Assembly: GCA_045605025.1 (NCBI GenBank)
Contig: JAZUPE010000085.1
Coordinates: forward strand, 1-64,000
From: SIG598 sp045605025
Lineage (GTDB): Bacteria > Bacillota > Clostridia > Oscillospirales > Acutalibacteraceae
Reading direction: 5' to 3'
Length of the DNA stretch: 64,000 nucleotides
The position numbers and the translations under genes were made by a program. Shown in pieces: positions 7,949 to 18,000 of this stretch; the first letter of the stretch is position 1, and each line of letters begins with the position of its first letter. Below the pieces are notes generated by a model, which saw nothing but the letters and a program-made list of their open reading frames with translations, was not told the origin of the DNA and searched no databases.

Positions 7949-9988
7949 TCATATAATTTCAGCAGTTTCCATCATTCTTCCAACCTGCCACGCTATGCCC
8001 GAATTTCGCTCTGCCTCCAGTTCCGGATCTTCCGCAATAATGTTTCTCGCCTCCTGCTGCGCTACGCTGAGGGCTCGGGTATCCTCCACAAGGTCGGCGA
8101 TATGCAGCACCGGCAGACCATGCTGCCTGGAACCGAAAAAGTCTCCGGGACCGCGCAGTTTAAGGTCCTCACCGGATATTTCAAAGCCGTCGGTTGTTCT
8201 CACCATGGTTTCAAGGCGCGAGACAGCATTCTGACCCTTTGCGTCACTGACCAGAATGCAGTAGGCCTGCTTATCACCTCGCCCCACTCTGCCGCGAAGC
8301 TGATGGAGCTGGGCAAGACCGAAGCGTTCTGCGTTCTCAACAAGCATTATTGTGGCGTTAGGAACATCCACGCCCACCTCAATGACCGTGGTGGAAACAA
8401 GGATATCCGTTTCTCCCTGCACAAAGCGCTTCATCACGTATTCCTTGTCGCAGGATTTCATCTTCCCGTGAAGCAGCCCGACGCGGCAATCGGAAAACTC
8501 TCCGGCGGACAGCTTCGCCGCAAACTGTTCGGCAGAAGCAAGGTCACTCTCCCCTTCGCTGACCAGCGGGCACACTATGAACGCCTGTTCTCCGGCATGT
8601 ATATGCTTGCGGATGAAGTTGTACGCCCGTGAACGCTTGCCGCTGTCGATACGGTAGGTCTCCACCGGCATACGTCCGGCAGGCATCTCGTCAAGCACCG
8701 AGATATCCATGTCGCCAAACACCATCAGTGCCAGCGTGCGCGGAATAGGTGTTGCGGACATGGCGAGGACATGAGGCGTTCTTCCCTTGGCTGACAGCGC
8801 GGCACGCTGTCCCACGCCGAAGCGGTGCTGCTCGTCGGTTACGACCAGTGCAAGATCTTTATATTCCACACCACATGAGATAAGAGCGTGAGTCCCCACG
8901 ATAACATCGATTTCTCCTGTGCACAGCTGCTCGTATAATTCGCGCCGTACCGCGGCTGTTGTGGATCCGGTAAGCAGCGCGACATTGACCCCGCAGCCCT
9001 CAAGGAGCTTGCAGAGGGTATTGTAATGCTGCTCAGCAAGCAGTTCGGTGGGAGCCATCAGTGCCGCCTGAGAACCTGAACGGGCACAGCAGAAACATAA
9101 CGCCGCAGCGACTGCCGTCTTTCCCGAGCCTACATCGCCCTGCAGCAGTCTCTGCATAGGTGCTCCGCCTGCCGACATGTCCGCCATGCACTCACCCACC
9201 GCTCTGCGCTGGGCTCCGGTGGGTTCAAACGGCAGCAGACGGAAGAATTCCTCTGACCGGTCAGCGATAACCGGCGCATCGCCCTGCTGCTTCGGTCTGC
9301 TCTTAAGCCGAAGCAAGCCGATCTGCAGCACCAGCAGTTCTTCGAAGATAAGTCTGCGGCGCGCGGCAGTCAGCCGCTCGCTGTTTTCCGGAAAATGCAC
9401 TCCCCGCAGCGCCTCCACGAGCGAAGGCAGACGATACGTCACCGTCAGGCGCTCCGGAAGGGTATCGGGTATCCCCTCATGCACAAGATCCAGCGCATTC
9501 CTTACCGTGTTGGCGATAATCCGGCTGGTCAGACCTTCGGTCTGCGGATACACCGGAACAAGCCCGCCCTCCGGATCATATGGACGGAAGTCGGGTGAAG
9601 TCATGGTCGGTTTGCCGTATTCGGTTGTAACCTTTCCGCGGAACACATAGTCGCCGCCTGTCCTGAGCAGAGTACCCACATAGCGGTTGTTGAAAAATGT
9701 CAGCTGCAGCACCGCGCCGTTTTCGTCCGCAGCTTTGCATTTGTACAGCGTCATGCCCTTGCGGATACGGTGTTCCGTAACGGGCGACGTTACCTGCGCC
9801 CTGATGTACACCACGGTATCTGTCCCGGCGTCGGCAAGTGTACAGACCGACGACCAGTCCTCATAGGCGCGGGGGTAAAAACGCAGCAGAGCGCCGACAT
9901 CGGTCACGCCCAGCTTCGCGAAAAGCCGGGCACGACTGACGCCGACGCCTTTGATTGTTTGTATATCCCTGGCAAAAAGCCGGTTCAT
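7949..9988 (-). CDS. recG: ATP-dependent DNA helicase RecG
   Basis: A 679-residue superfamily 2 helicase that remodels stalled replication forks and branch-migrates Holliday junctions. The N-terminal wedge/OB region (about 1-230) includes IKGVGVSRARLFAKLG. Walker A GDVGSGKT lies at about 284-291, the DEQH box (DEQHRFGVGQR) begins at 385, motif III SATPIPRTLAL follows, then the C-terminal helicase motifs (STTVIEVGVDVPNA, QLRGRVGRG). Length matches the family. It lies 29 bases downstream of the fakA gene, the usual Firmicutes order. The ATG start agrees with the canonical N-terminus. Confidence 0.97.
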   Translation of the reverse strand: MNRLFARDIQTIKGVGVSRARLFAKLGVTDVGALLRFYPRAYEDWSSVCTLADAGTDTVVYIRAQVTSPVTEHRIRKGMTLYKCKAADENGAVLQLTFFNNRYVGTLLRTGGDYVFRGKVTTEYGKPTMTSPDFRPYDPEGGLVPVYPQTEGLTSRIIANTVRNALDLVHEGIPDTLPERLTVTYRLPSLVEALRGVHFPENSERLTAARRRLIFEELLVLQIGLLRLKSRPKQQGDAPVIADRSEEFFRLLPFEPTGAQRRAVGECMADMSAGGAPMQRLLQGDVGSGKTAVAAALCFCCARSGSQAALMAPTELLAEQHYNTLCKLLEGCGVNVALLTGSTTAAVRRELYEQLCTGEIDVIVGTHALISCGVEYKDLALVVTDEQHRFGVGQRAALSAKGRTPHVLAMSATPIPRTLALMVFGDMDISVLDEMPAGRMPVETYRIDSGKRSRAYNFIRKHIHAGEQAFIVCPLVSEGESDLASAEQFAAKLSAGEFSDCRVGLLHGKMKSCDKEYVMKRFVQGETDILVSTTVIEVGVDVPNATIMLVENAERFGLAQLHQLRGRVGRGDKQAYCILVSDAKGQNAVSRLETMVRTTDGFEISGEDLKLRGPGDFFGSRQHGLPVLHIADLVEDTRALSVAQQEARNIIAEDPELEAERNSGIAWQVGRMMETAEII

Positions 9989-10017
9989 GCAGCGAACCTC
10001 GCTTTATTCAGTAGTAA

Positions 10018-11682
10018 TTACTCGATGGAAACGATGAAGTAGTAGACCGGCTGACCGCCGTTGACCAGCATGACCTCGGTGTTCTTGCCCAGCTTGTTTT
10101 CGAGAATCTTGCGGGCTTCCTCGGCCTGCTCGTCAGAAATGCCCTCACCGTAAATGAGAGTGACAAAGGAAGTTTCCTTGGTAACCATCTGACGGGTGAG
10201 CTTTACAACCGCCTTGACGGGATTTCTGTCAAGGAAAACCAGCTTGCCGTTGTTGAGGGCAAGGATATCGCCTTCTTTGATGCGCTTGTTGTCGAATTCG
10301 GAGTCACGGGCAGCATAGGTGATCTGACCGGTGGCAACCTTTTCGGCAGCGCGGAACATATCAATGGAATTGATCTCATTGTCCGCATCGGGATCATAAG
10401 CCAACATCGCGGCAATGCCCTGAGGAATGGTGCGGGTGGGCAGAACCACAACATTGCGGTCGGCCAGAGGCACACACTGCTCGGCAGCCATGATGATATT
10501 CTTGTTGTTGGGCAGCACGAATACGGTGGAGGCAGGGGTAGCCTGAACCGCCTTGAGGATATCGTCGGTGCTGGGGTTCATGGTCTGTCCGCCGGTTACT
10601 ACATTCTGGCAGCCCAGATCATTGAACAGAGCGCACAGGCCTTCGCCTGCGGCAACGGCAACGAAGCCCAGCTCACCCTCAACGGGATCCACACGCTCAA
10701 AAGCGGCAGGAGCTGCGGCGGAAGTCGATTCGGCTCCGCCCTTGCCGGCGTTCTTGTGCTGCTCACGCATGTTCTCAATCTTGGTGGTAATCAGCGGACC
10801 AAAGGTCAGCGCGCAGGTGATGGCGTTGCCCGGAGTGTCAGTATGAACGTGAACCTTGATAATCTCATCGTCATCAACAACCACCACGCAGTCGCCGATG
10901 GTTTCCAGATAGGCGCGAAGCTCAGCGGGATCTGAATCGTTGGCCTTTTCTACGATGAACTCGGTGCAGTAGGTAAAGTTGATAACCTCGTCAAACTCGG
11001 CAACAATGCTCTTGAAGGAATCTTCGTCCTGATCAGCGCTCTGGGAGCTCTTTTCGGTCTTGACGATTTCGCCTCCGTTGATAACTTCCTGCATTCCGCG
11101 GAAGATGCAGCAAAGGCCCTGACCGCCGGCATCAACAACACCCGCTCGCTTGAGAACAGGAAGCAGGTCGGGCGTGGTCTGCAGAGCTTCCTCTGCGGCA
11201 ACGCAGATGATATCCCAGATGCGCACCGCGTCGTCATTGGCGGCAGCGGCAGCGCGAGCCTTTTCGGCGGCAACGCGGGCAACGGTGAGTATGGTTCCTT
11301 CGGTAGGCTTCATAACTGCCTTGTAGGCAGCGTCAACGCCCAGTGTCAGAGCTTCGGCAAGGTTTTTTCCGTTTGCTTCCGTGATTCCCTTCAGTCCCTT
11401 GGAGAAACCACGGAACAGCAGCGAAAGAATAACGCCCGAGTTTCCTCTGGCTCCGCGCAGCATCATGGATGCTGCCTTATCCGCAACATCTGAAGCGCTG
11501 CTTTCGCCGGACATCTTGAGAAGCTCAGCGCGTGCGGCGGACATGGTCATGCTCATGTTAATGCCGGTGTCTCCGTCGGGAACCGGGAAAATGTTGAGCT
11601 TATCAATCTCATGTCTGTCGTTTTCAATGGCGTTGGCTCCGGAAATGATTGCGTCACGCAGTATCTGACCCGAAATAACCAA
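10018..11682 (-). CDS. fakA: Fatty acid kinase ATP-binding subunit FakA (DAK2 domain)
   Basis: About 554 residues. The N-terminal Dak phosphatase (DAK2) domain carries FPVPDGDTGINMSMTM and RGARGNSGVILS, which bind ADP-Mg. The middle and C-terminal DegV-like region ends in a domain with IYGEGISDEQAEEARKIL. FakA phosphorylates acyl chains held by a FakB (DegV) partner, for incorporation of exogenous fatty acids into phospholipid. No fakB is linked here. The open frame begins at a GTG (11691) that touches the AAGGAG ribosome site. The TTG three codons later (11682) has proper eight-base spacing and I prefer it. Its promoter has a -35 box inside a long inverted repeat. Confidence 0.88.
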   Translation of the reverse strand: MVISGQILRDAIISGANAIENDRHEIDKLNIFPVPDGDTGINMSMTMSAARAELLKMSGESSASDVADKAASMMLRGARGNSGVILSLLFRGFSKGLKGITEANGKNLAEALTLGVDAAYKAVMKPTEGTILTVARVAAEKARAAAAANDDAVRIWDIICVAAEEALQTTPDLLPVLKRAGVVDAGGQGLCCIFRGMQEVINGGEIVKTEKSSQSADQDEDSFKSIVAEFDEVINFTYCTEFIVEKANDSDPAELRAYLETIGDCVVVVDDDEIIKVHVHTDTPGNAITCALTFGPLITTKIENMREQHKNAGKGGAESTSAAAPAAFERVDPVEGELGFVAVAAGEGLCALFNDLGCQNVVTGGQTMNPSTDDILKAVQATPASTVFVLPNNKNIIMAAEQCVPLADRNVVVLPTRTIPQGIAAMLAYDPDADNEINSIDMFRAAEKVATGQITYAARDSEFDNKRIKEGDILALNNGKLVFLDRNPVKAVVKLTRQMVTKETSFVTLIYGEGISDEQAEEARKILENKLGKNTEVMLVNGGQPVYYFIVSIE

Positions 11683-11716
11683 TGTACTCACTCCTTATGG
11701 ATGATTCTGTAGAGGT

Positions 11717-11782
11717 AGTATATCATAGAAAGCAATCAATTACAATATTTAATTGCTTATTTTCTTACATTGTAATTGATTG
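11717..11782 (-). promoter_or_regulatory. fakA promoter embedded in a 14-base inverted repeat
   Basis: Minus-strand TTGTAA (11740-11745), 17 bases, TATACT (11717-11722). The perfect arms CAATCAATTACAAT (11733-11746) and its complement (11769-11782) are 22 bases apart. The promoter-proximal arm covers the -35 box. No T run follows, so an operator fits better than a terminator. Confidence 0.6.
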
Positions 11783-11806
11783 TTTACATACTCCCTCACA
11801 CAGATA

Positions 11807-13441
11807 TCACTCAGCAAGCGCCACATCCCAGTCTTCCATGCCCCAGAAGGGATCACTTTCCGAGATGTTCATCTTTGCATCCAGTGAACGGGAATAGCAG
11901 GCGATGCCCAGACGGTAGCAGACGGGAACGAAGGGCATTTCCGCTTCGAATTGCTGAACTACTGTGCTTATCTCCGCCACACCGTTGCGGTAGCTGTTCC
12001 ACGCGTCGATGGTCTGCTGAGGCGTGGGACCGTAATAGTAGCCTTTGTTCGGAGTGAACAGAGGAGAGAAATCCATGTTGTTGAAAAGAGAATATTCAGC
12101 CAGATAAAGATCATATTCTCCCGCGGCAATGCGCTCTGCAAGGATATTGAACTTGACCGGCTCAATTGTGATGCCGATGCCGACACCTTCAAGCTGCATG
12201 GCAATCTGTTCTGCCACGGAGACATGATGGGCGTTTTCCTCGTTGACGATCAGTTCGTATTCCAGATATTCACCATTTTCGTTATAGCGGTGATAACGGC
12301 GGGTATCGTCCTCGTTGATGAAACCGTCCTCCTCCAGCGCCGCTATAGCTGAGCTCGTGGAGGAAAGGGTGGAACCGCTCTGTGCAGCCGCGGCAACCGG
12401 CCACGAGGTGGTCAGCGGACCGGTAGCAGCATATGCCCGTCCGGCAAAAGACGCGGTGATGATGTCCTCGCGGTTGAGTGCAAGGGATATCGCCTTTCTG
12501 ACCGATGTGTGCAGCAATGTGGGTTCGGTCGTGTTGACGCCAATGTACACAAGATTATTGATATCGACCGTTGTGTAATTTGCGTTGATGCGGCTGGGGT
12601 AATAATATGCGTCATAGCGCAGATCAGTGTAGTAATAGCTGATGGTGCCGATCTCCACGCTGTTGACGATGCTCTCAACGGTCGGCATGGATGTCAGAGA
12701 GATACGCCGCACGTCGGATGTTTTGGTGTTGTACCATTTTTCATTTCTTAAAAGATAGGTGCCGGTGAGTATATCGCTGATGTAGACATATCTGCCGCTG
12801 CCGATCGGGGTACGGTTGTCTTTGTCCGTCTCAGCTTTGATTATGGGGAAGTCAAGCAGCATATAGGCTCTTGGGTCCGGCTCGTTGAGGCGGAAGTATA
12901 CTTTGTTTCCTGAGTAGTTGCAGCTCTGGAATATGGACAGTGCCCGGGCATATCTGGAGCCGGGGTTGTCGTCCGTCGCTTTCTGACAGGCGGCGTTGAA
13001 GGAGTAGACCACGTCCGCACCGGTAAGCAAAGTGCCGTCAGAAAACACAATTCCGTCGCGCAGAGTAACGGTGATGGCACGGCTGCCGGTGTATTCCACC
13101 TTCTGGGCGATAACCATTTCCGCCTCGAACTCAGAATTAACGGTGATGAGCTGGTCATAGATCAGGTCACCTACCGTGGCGTTGAGCGTGGAAGTGCATA
13201 AATATGGATTCATGGTGTCTTCCTTGAAGTAGGCCAGCATAAAATTGCTGGTCGTAGCGTTGCCTCCGCCGGTTTTGTCGCCGCTTTCCAGTTCGACCGC
13301 ACCATACAGCTCCTCAATCAGCTGCTCACGTTCGGCGTAAGATGGCTCACCGCTTTTGCAGCCCGCTATCGGCAATATCATCGCCGCACACAGCAGAACA
13401 GCAGTGACGGCCATAATCTTTCTTGTTATCCTGTGCTTCAT
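11807..13441 (-). CDS. Family 5 solute-binding lipoprotein (oligopeptide/dipeptide type)
   Basis: A 544-residue extracellular binding protein of an ABC importer. A lipoprotein signal ends in Ile-Ala-Gly-Cys (Cys28). The mature part has SBP_bac_5 features: the domain start TLNATVGDLIYDQLITV, the core block AITVTLRDGIVFSDGTLLTGADVVYSFNA (positions about 125-155), and the later VRKAISLALNREDIITASF. It should bind peptides or a similar small ligand outside the cell. No permease or ATPase gene is nearby, so it is an orphan that must share a transporter or act as a sensor. The promoter region at 13486-13517 has an extended -10. Confidence 0.9.
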   Translation of the reverse strand: MKHRITRKIMAVTAVLLCAAMILPIAGCKSGEPSYAEREQLIEELYGAVELESGDKTGGGNATTSNFMLAYFKEDTMNPYLCTSTLNATVGDLIYDQLITVNSEFEAEMVIAQKVEYTGSRAITVTLRDGIVFSDGTLLTGADVVYSFNAACQKATDDNPGSRYARALSIFQSCNYSGNKVYFRLNEPDPRAYMLLDFPIIKAETDKDNRTPIGSGRYVYISDILTGTYLLRNEKWYNTKTSDVRRISLTSMPTVESIVNSVEIGTISYYYTDLRYDAYYYPSRINANYTTVDINNLVYIGVNTTEPTLLHTSVRKAISLALNREDIITASFAGRAYAATGPLTTSWPVAAAAQSGSTLSSTSSAIAALEEDGFINEDDTRRYHRYNENGEYLEYELIVNEENAHHVSVAEQIAMQLEGVGIGITIEPVKFNILAERIAAGEYDLYLAEYSLFNNMDFSPLFTPNKGYYYGPTPQQTIDAWNSYRNGVAEISTVVQQFEAEMPFVPVCYRLGIACYSRSLDAKMNISESDPFWGMEDWDVALAE

Positions 13442-13485
13442 TTTCCATTCTCTCCCTGTGGGGCTTGCTTGTTTTTTACGAATGG

Positions 13486-13517
13486 ATTATATCACACTAT
13501 TGTTCTGGTTATGTCAA
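13486..13517 (-). promoter_or_regulatory. Extended -10 promoter of the binding-protein gene
   Basis: Minus-strand TGATATAAT (TATAAT at 13486-13491) is preceded by TTGACA at 13512-13517. The 20-base spacing is too long for ideal -35 use, so recognition may rest on the extended -10. Confidence 0.5.
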
Positions 13518-13550
13518 TATTCTATGAATAATCCGAATGTCAGGCAGCCT

Positions 13551-14321
13551 TTACCTGATGTTGATGCGCTCCACGGATATGGTTTTCCCTGTGCGGTCAT
13601 CAATCTCAAAGAGGATTCCGTTGAGCATACATGGGCCGTCGCCGTACTCAAGACGGGTCGGCATATGGGTACGCATGAAGGCTATTGCCAGTTCCGGTTT
13701 TACACCCAGGCAGGAATCAATGGGGCCGGTCATTCCGGCGTCACTGATAAATCCTGTGCCACCGGACAGAATCTGCTCGTCGGCTGTCTGGACATGGGTG
13801 TGGGTACCGAAAATCGCGGACACTCTGCCGTTGAGATATTCGGCGAACGCACGTTTTTCTCCCGTGGCTTCGGCATGGAAATCCACTACTGTAAGCGGAT
13901 AGTTTCCTTCTGCCAGCAGCTTATCCATTGTATCAAACGGACAGCGCAATGTGGTGTTCATACCCACGTTGCCCATCAGATTGATAACACGAAGCTGGAC
14001 TCTGCCCAGATCAATGATCTCCACGCCCCTTCCGGGAACGCTGTCGGGGAAATTTGCCGGACGTATGACCGGAAGATTACCGTCGTACATATCATAGCTC
14101 TCCCTGCGCTTGAAGCAGTGATTGCCGGTAGTTACGCAATCCGCCCCGGCTTCAAAGAGGCGATCGGTGGAATTGGGAGTAATTCCATTGCTGTCAGCGG
14201 AATTTTCGCCGTTTACTATGACTGCGTCAACTTTCTTCAGCCGCTTCAGATTCGGCAGATGGCGGCGCAGAAAATCGCAGCCGACGCTTCCGATAACGTC
14301 ACCTATGCACAGTACATTCAT
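13551..14321 (-). CDS. ymdB: YmdB-family metallophosphoesterase
   Basis: 256 residues of the TIGR00282 calcineurin-like family. In B. subtilis YmdB hydrolyses 2',3'-cyclic nucleotides and influences biofilm and motility decisions. Metal-ligand positions match: Asp8 (IGDVIGS), Glu39-Asn40 (VNGENSA), Asn67 (TTGNHCF), a mid-protein His (VVDFHAEATGEK) and GTHTHVQTADE. The start ATG overlaps the upstream mtnN stop codon (ATGA), so translation is coupled; a longer upstream frame is rejected for that reason. In many Firmicutes ymdB follows rny, but here it follows mtnN. Confidence 0.93.
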   Translation of the reverse strand: MNVLCIGDVIGSVGCDFLRRHLPNLKRLKKVDAVIVNGENSADSNGITPNSTDRLFEAGADCVTTGNHCFKRRESYDMYDGNLPVIRPANFPDSVPGRGVEIIDLGRVQLRVINLMGNVGMNTTLRCPFDTMDKLLAEGNYPLTVVDFHAEATGEKRAFAEYLNGRVSAIFGTHTHVQTADEQILSGGTGFISDAGMTGPIDSCLGVKPELAIAFMRTHMPTRLEYGDGPCMLNGILFEIDDRTGKTISVERINIR

Positions 14322-14998
14322 TGTGCCATTCTCGCTGCCAGCTCGATTACCATACCGGCACATTTTTCTGCGGCTTTTGCCGCAAAGGATGTGTAATCAA
14401 GACCGGCGCTGCCATCGGCATTGTCGGAGATGCAGCGCACCGCAGCAAACCGGACTCCGTTCATTTTGCACACCTGCGCAATGGCTCCGCCTTCCATATC
14501 GCAGGCTGCCGCGCCGAATTCGACGGCGATGTCCATAGCCTGCTCATGGTCTGCGATAAACTGGTCACCGGTTGCAATCTGTCCCTGACGGGCTTCGGTG
14601 GAAATATCGCACAGTATAGCGGAAATACGGTGGGAACACACCATCTCCACCACACCCAGCTCCGAAATGTATCCGCGGGGGTCACCAAGCGGCGAGGTGT
14701 CGACATCGTGCTGCACGAAAGCATCGGCAACGATGATATCACACTGACGCAGGTCGCTCATTATTCCTCCCGCAACGCCGGTGTTCACGATTGCGTCAAC
14801 GTTGAACAGGGTTACCATGAGCTGAGCGCACACAGCAGCACAGACCTTGCCCACACCGCTGCGGGCAACGACAACGTCGCAGCCTCTGAGAATTCCTTTG
14901 TGGAACGTGATTCCAGCGGCCTCGGTCTTCTCCGCGGTATCCATAGCTTCGATCAGCCTGTTTATCTCAATGTCCATTGCACCGATGATTCCAAGCAT
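14318..14998 (-). CDS. mtnN: 5'-methylthioadenosine/S-adenosylhomocysteine nucleosidase
   Basis: 226 residues, typical for Pfs/MTAN. It cleaves the N-glycosidic bond of MTA and S-adenosylhomocysteine to adenine plus the thioribose, recycling methylation and polyamine by-products. Visible catalytic residues are Glu11 (MGIIGAMDIEI-type start), Glu169 in DMEGGAIAQV and Asp192 in ISDNADG. The nucleoside-binding VNTGVAGG segment is at 71-78. GGAGG lies just upstream of the ATG. It forms a two-gene overlap with ymdB. Confidence 0.96.
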   Translation of the reverse strand: MLGIIGAMDIEINRLIEAMDTAEKTEAAGITFHKGILRGCDVVVARSGVGKVCAAVCAQLMVTLFNVDAIVNTGVAGGIMSDLRQCDIIVADAFVQHDVDTSPLGDPRGYISELGVVEMVCSHRISAILCDISTEARQGQIATGDQFIADHEQAMDIAVEFGAAACDMEGGAIAQVCKMNGVRFAAVRCISDNADGSAGLDYTSFAAKAAEKCAGMVIELAARMAQ

Positions 14999-15088
14999 TG
15001 TTACTCCTCCGTTATATACGTAAATTATGTTTTGCTGACAGTAAAAAAACTGTCAATTGCCGTCCGGCTATAATTTTTTGAGCGGTTG

Positions 15089-18000
15089 TCATTCTTTATT
15101 TTTCAGATAGCGTTGAATCGTCATTTTGATCCATCGCGGAATAAAGGTTAGCAGCGAACCCGCCTTGTAGCTCGTCGAAGTTCTGATATCCTCAAGCTGA
15201 GCGGCGGTGTGGGCTCGTACACGCTCTTTGTCCCGCAGCTGGGCACGCAGGTTTTCGATGACTTTTTCATGGGCTTCGTTTTCATTCAGGCGGCGCTGTT
15301 CGGCCTCGTCAATCTGTCGCTCGTAGTCATCGCAGCGCATCCGGTATTCTTCGAGGCGTCCATAATTGTACATGGCTCCGTCCTCATATCCGGTCATTGC
15401 CGCGCACAGCGCACTGCCCAGCTCATCTTCCGGAATTCGAGCAGGCAGGTTTGCATCATTTATAAGGTCACGCAGCACACTGCACCAGCCCGCGGAAACC
15501 TCCGCGCTGTCTCCGGCACCTGTTGCTTTTTTCGCTTGTGAACCGAGCTGATCACGCAGTTCCTTGTCTTTGAGCAAACGGATTATTTCCTCTGCCGCAG
15601 ATGCGCGGTCTCCGGGCTGAATGATAATTGCACCTGCGCCGGTGTCGTTCCTGCCCTCGGGCCGGTACATTACTGCCGGCACGCCCAGTGTACGTCCGGC
15701 GCGCAAGGCATCTGACGACACACCTGCAGCAGCCGTTATAAGCTGCACTGCAGCGTCGCTGAACACTCCGTAATCCGGCCTGAGTCTTCTGATCGTGACT
15801 CCGTCAGGGATAATATCGGTATAGTTGCCGACTTCCGGATTGCCATCCAGATACATCTGCATCTTAACGTCCGGCATCACTTCAGATACGCGATTGAAAA
15901 TATCCAGCGCATCGCCAATTCGCGATGCCGCGTCATCTCTGCCGATCCATGCAATTACATTATCACTGGTTCTTGCGTTGGTTCGCCCGCCCATGAGCCG
16001 TATCGACGGACGCGGGATGTAGCGGGCATGGATACCAGCCGCTTTCAACAGACTGCACTGCTCGGCTGAATCTGTCACAACCACTGTTGCCAGCCTCAGC
16101 GCGGACAGACCTGCATATGGGCGGCTGCAGCTCAGCATCGGGTTATATACCGGTTCAGTCACCACCGCGACAACCGGTATTCCGTTAAGTGCTGATTGTA
16201 CAGTTATTCGCACGAATTTTTCACTGCCGGCCCAGACAACCACCGCATCCGGTTCGTGATCACAGACGACATCTGCGAAACGCTGTGCAAACACATACGC
16301 ATCCGTGGCTTCACTTTCGTTGAGTTCCTCGCCGGCATAGACGGTTTTAGTTGCCTTTACAGCGTTGGAAGCAGCAGATCTGTCTATTCCGATGAATGTA
16401 GTATTACAGCCATTTCCGATGCAGTCGAGTAGTTCCGTCATTATGAACAGCTCAACTGCGCTGTCTTGCGAACCTACTGCTACACCTACGTTCTTTATTT
16501 CTCGTTTTCTGACCTTATGCTGACAGTGGGCGTGCAGTTCCCTGAGTACACTTTCACCGTTCTCCTCGGCTGATAGAATGATAGCTGCAGCAATTTCTGT
16601 CTCGCCCCAGACTTCTACGAGTTCAGTGATATATGTTTCACGCTCTTTTACCGGTTTCGTGATCCACTTGTTTATGCTCTCCCACACCATCTGACGACGA
16701 ATGTTTTTTGTACATTCAGCGGTGGTATCACTGATTCCGGCAAATCGCGCATAACTTTCTATCGCATTGACATTTGACGCCTGTTCAACAGGCCAGCTCG
16801 GAGCACTCCGCGTCGCAGCAAAGTATATCTGTGTCTGCTGACCTTCGTATACTTCTGCTGCTTTGCAAAGCAGATAATATTCATATAAATCACTATTGCA
16901 AGGATTCTCATCGGCGTGCAGATAGGCCTTTCTGCTTAGCCGGCCGCTGAAAATGCACGAAGACAGCTTTCCTTCCGGATTGCATCCTGCCCCAAACTCT
17001 TTGAGCGCGATGTTCACATTACGCAGTCTGCCCACATGTCCTGTAAATTCTGGAGCGGCATTAGGTAATCTGCCATCAATAACCCCTCGTGTAAAAGCAA
17101 ATATATCAGCATCATTTTCTTCAGCCTTGGCGTAGAGCTTCTCACAGGCATCTGGTGCAAGCACACCGGATATCTCCGGAAACAGGCAGTATTCACCTTT
17201 GCTTGCCAGCACTGCCTTACGCCGCGCCTGAGTCGTGCAACACTTATCTATATTTCTGATTATGTTGACACGGCTATCGTTGCAAGCTTCATTTCTCAGC
17301 AGTTCTGATGTATTGTCTGTGGAACCATTATCAACGCATATTATTTCAATTTGAGAAAGAGTCTGAGACATTGCACTTCTAAGGCAACGTACGAAGTTGC
17401 GGCAGGAGTTGTGCCCGGTGAGGATCACAGAGACTTTCACGCCGGTATCTTCGTTGACAAAGCTCCGATTCTTTCTCTTGTTCTGGCACAGGCTGTCGTC
17501 CGGCGTATAGTCCGAAAGGTCATTCATTCGAATGACAAGCGTATCATCTGGTACTTCATCTCCACCTACGTCATTGAATACTTCAAGAATAGCTCTTAGC
17601 TGGGCATCATTCTCTATGCGATTATGTGCATACAATGTTTCCTGCTGGGTGCCATCCACGTACTGCAGACGGGTGTTTGTGTCAGCAAGAACAACAGGCA
17701 CTCCCGCAAGTGTCAGCATCATTTTAACCCACACGTCGTCTGCCATGGGACAGAGTTTCATGAAGGACTCGCTGTCGAAGGCCTCCTCCGGCAGAACTCC
17801 CGGCGGAAAGAGCGTTCCGGCTCCTGTGGTGGGAAACAGCGCCATGAGCGGCTGGTCGATCAGACCTGAATACTCCGCTTTCCACTGGTCGTATGGCAGA
17901 GGCATTCCGTCGTCACCGAACATGATAAGATGTGTCCGCAGAGTGCTGACGCAGTTCGGGTGTTTCCGATAACTCTCCAGCAGACGCTCAATAGCGTTGA

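Noticed and set aside
15025..15065. TGACAG/CTGTCA hairpin and TTGACA near 15055 as a mtnN promoter
   Set aside because: No -10 box at a workable distance; the short stem may only be a weak terminator for the glycosyltransferase gene.
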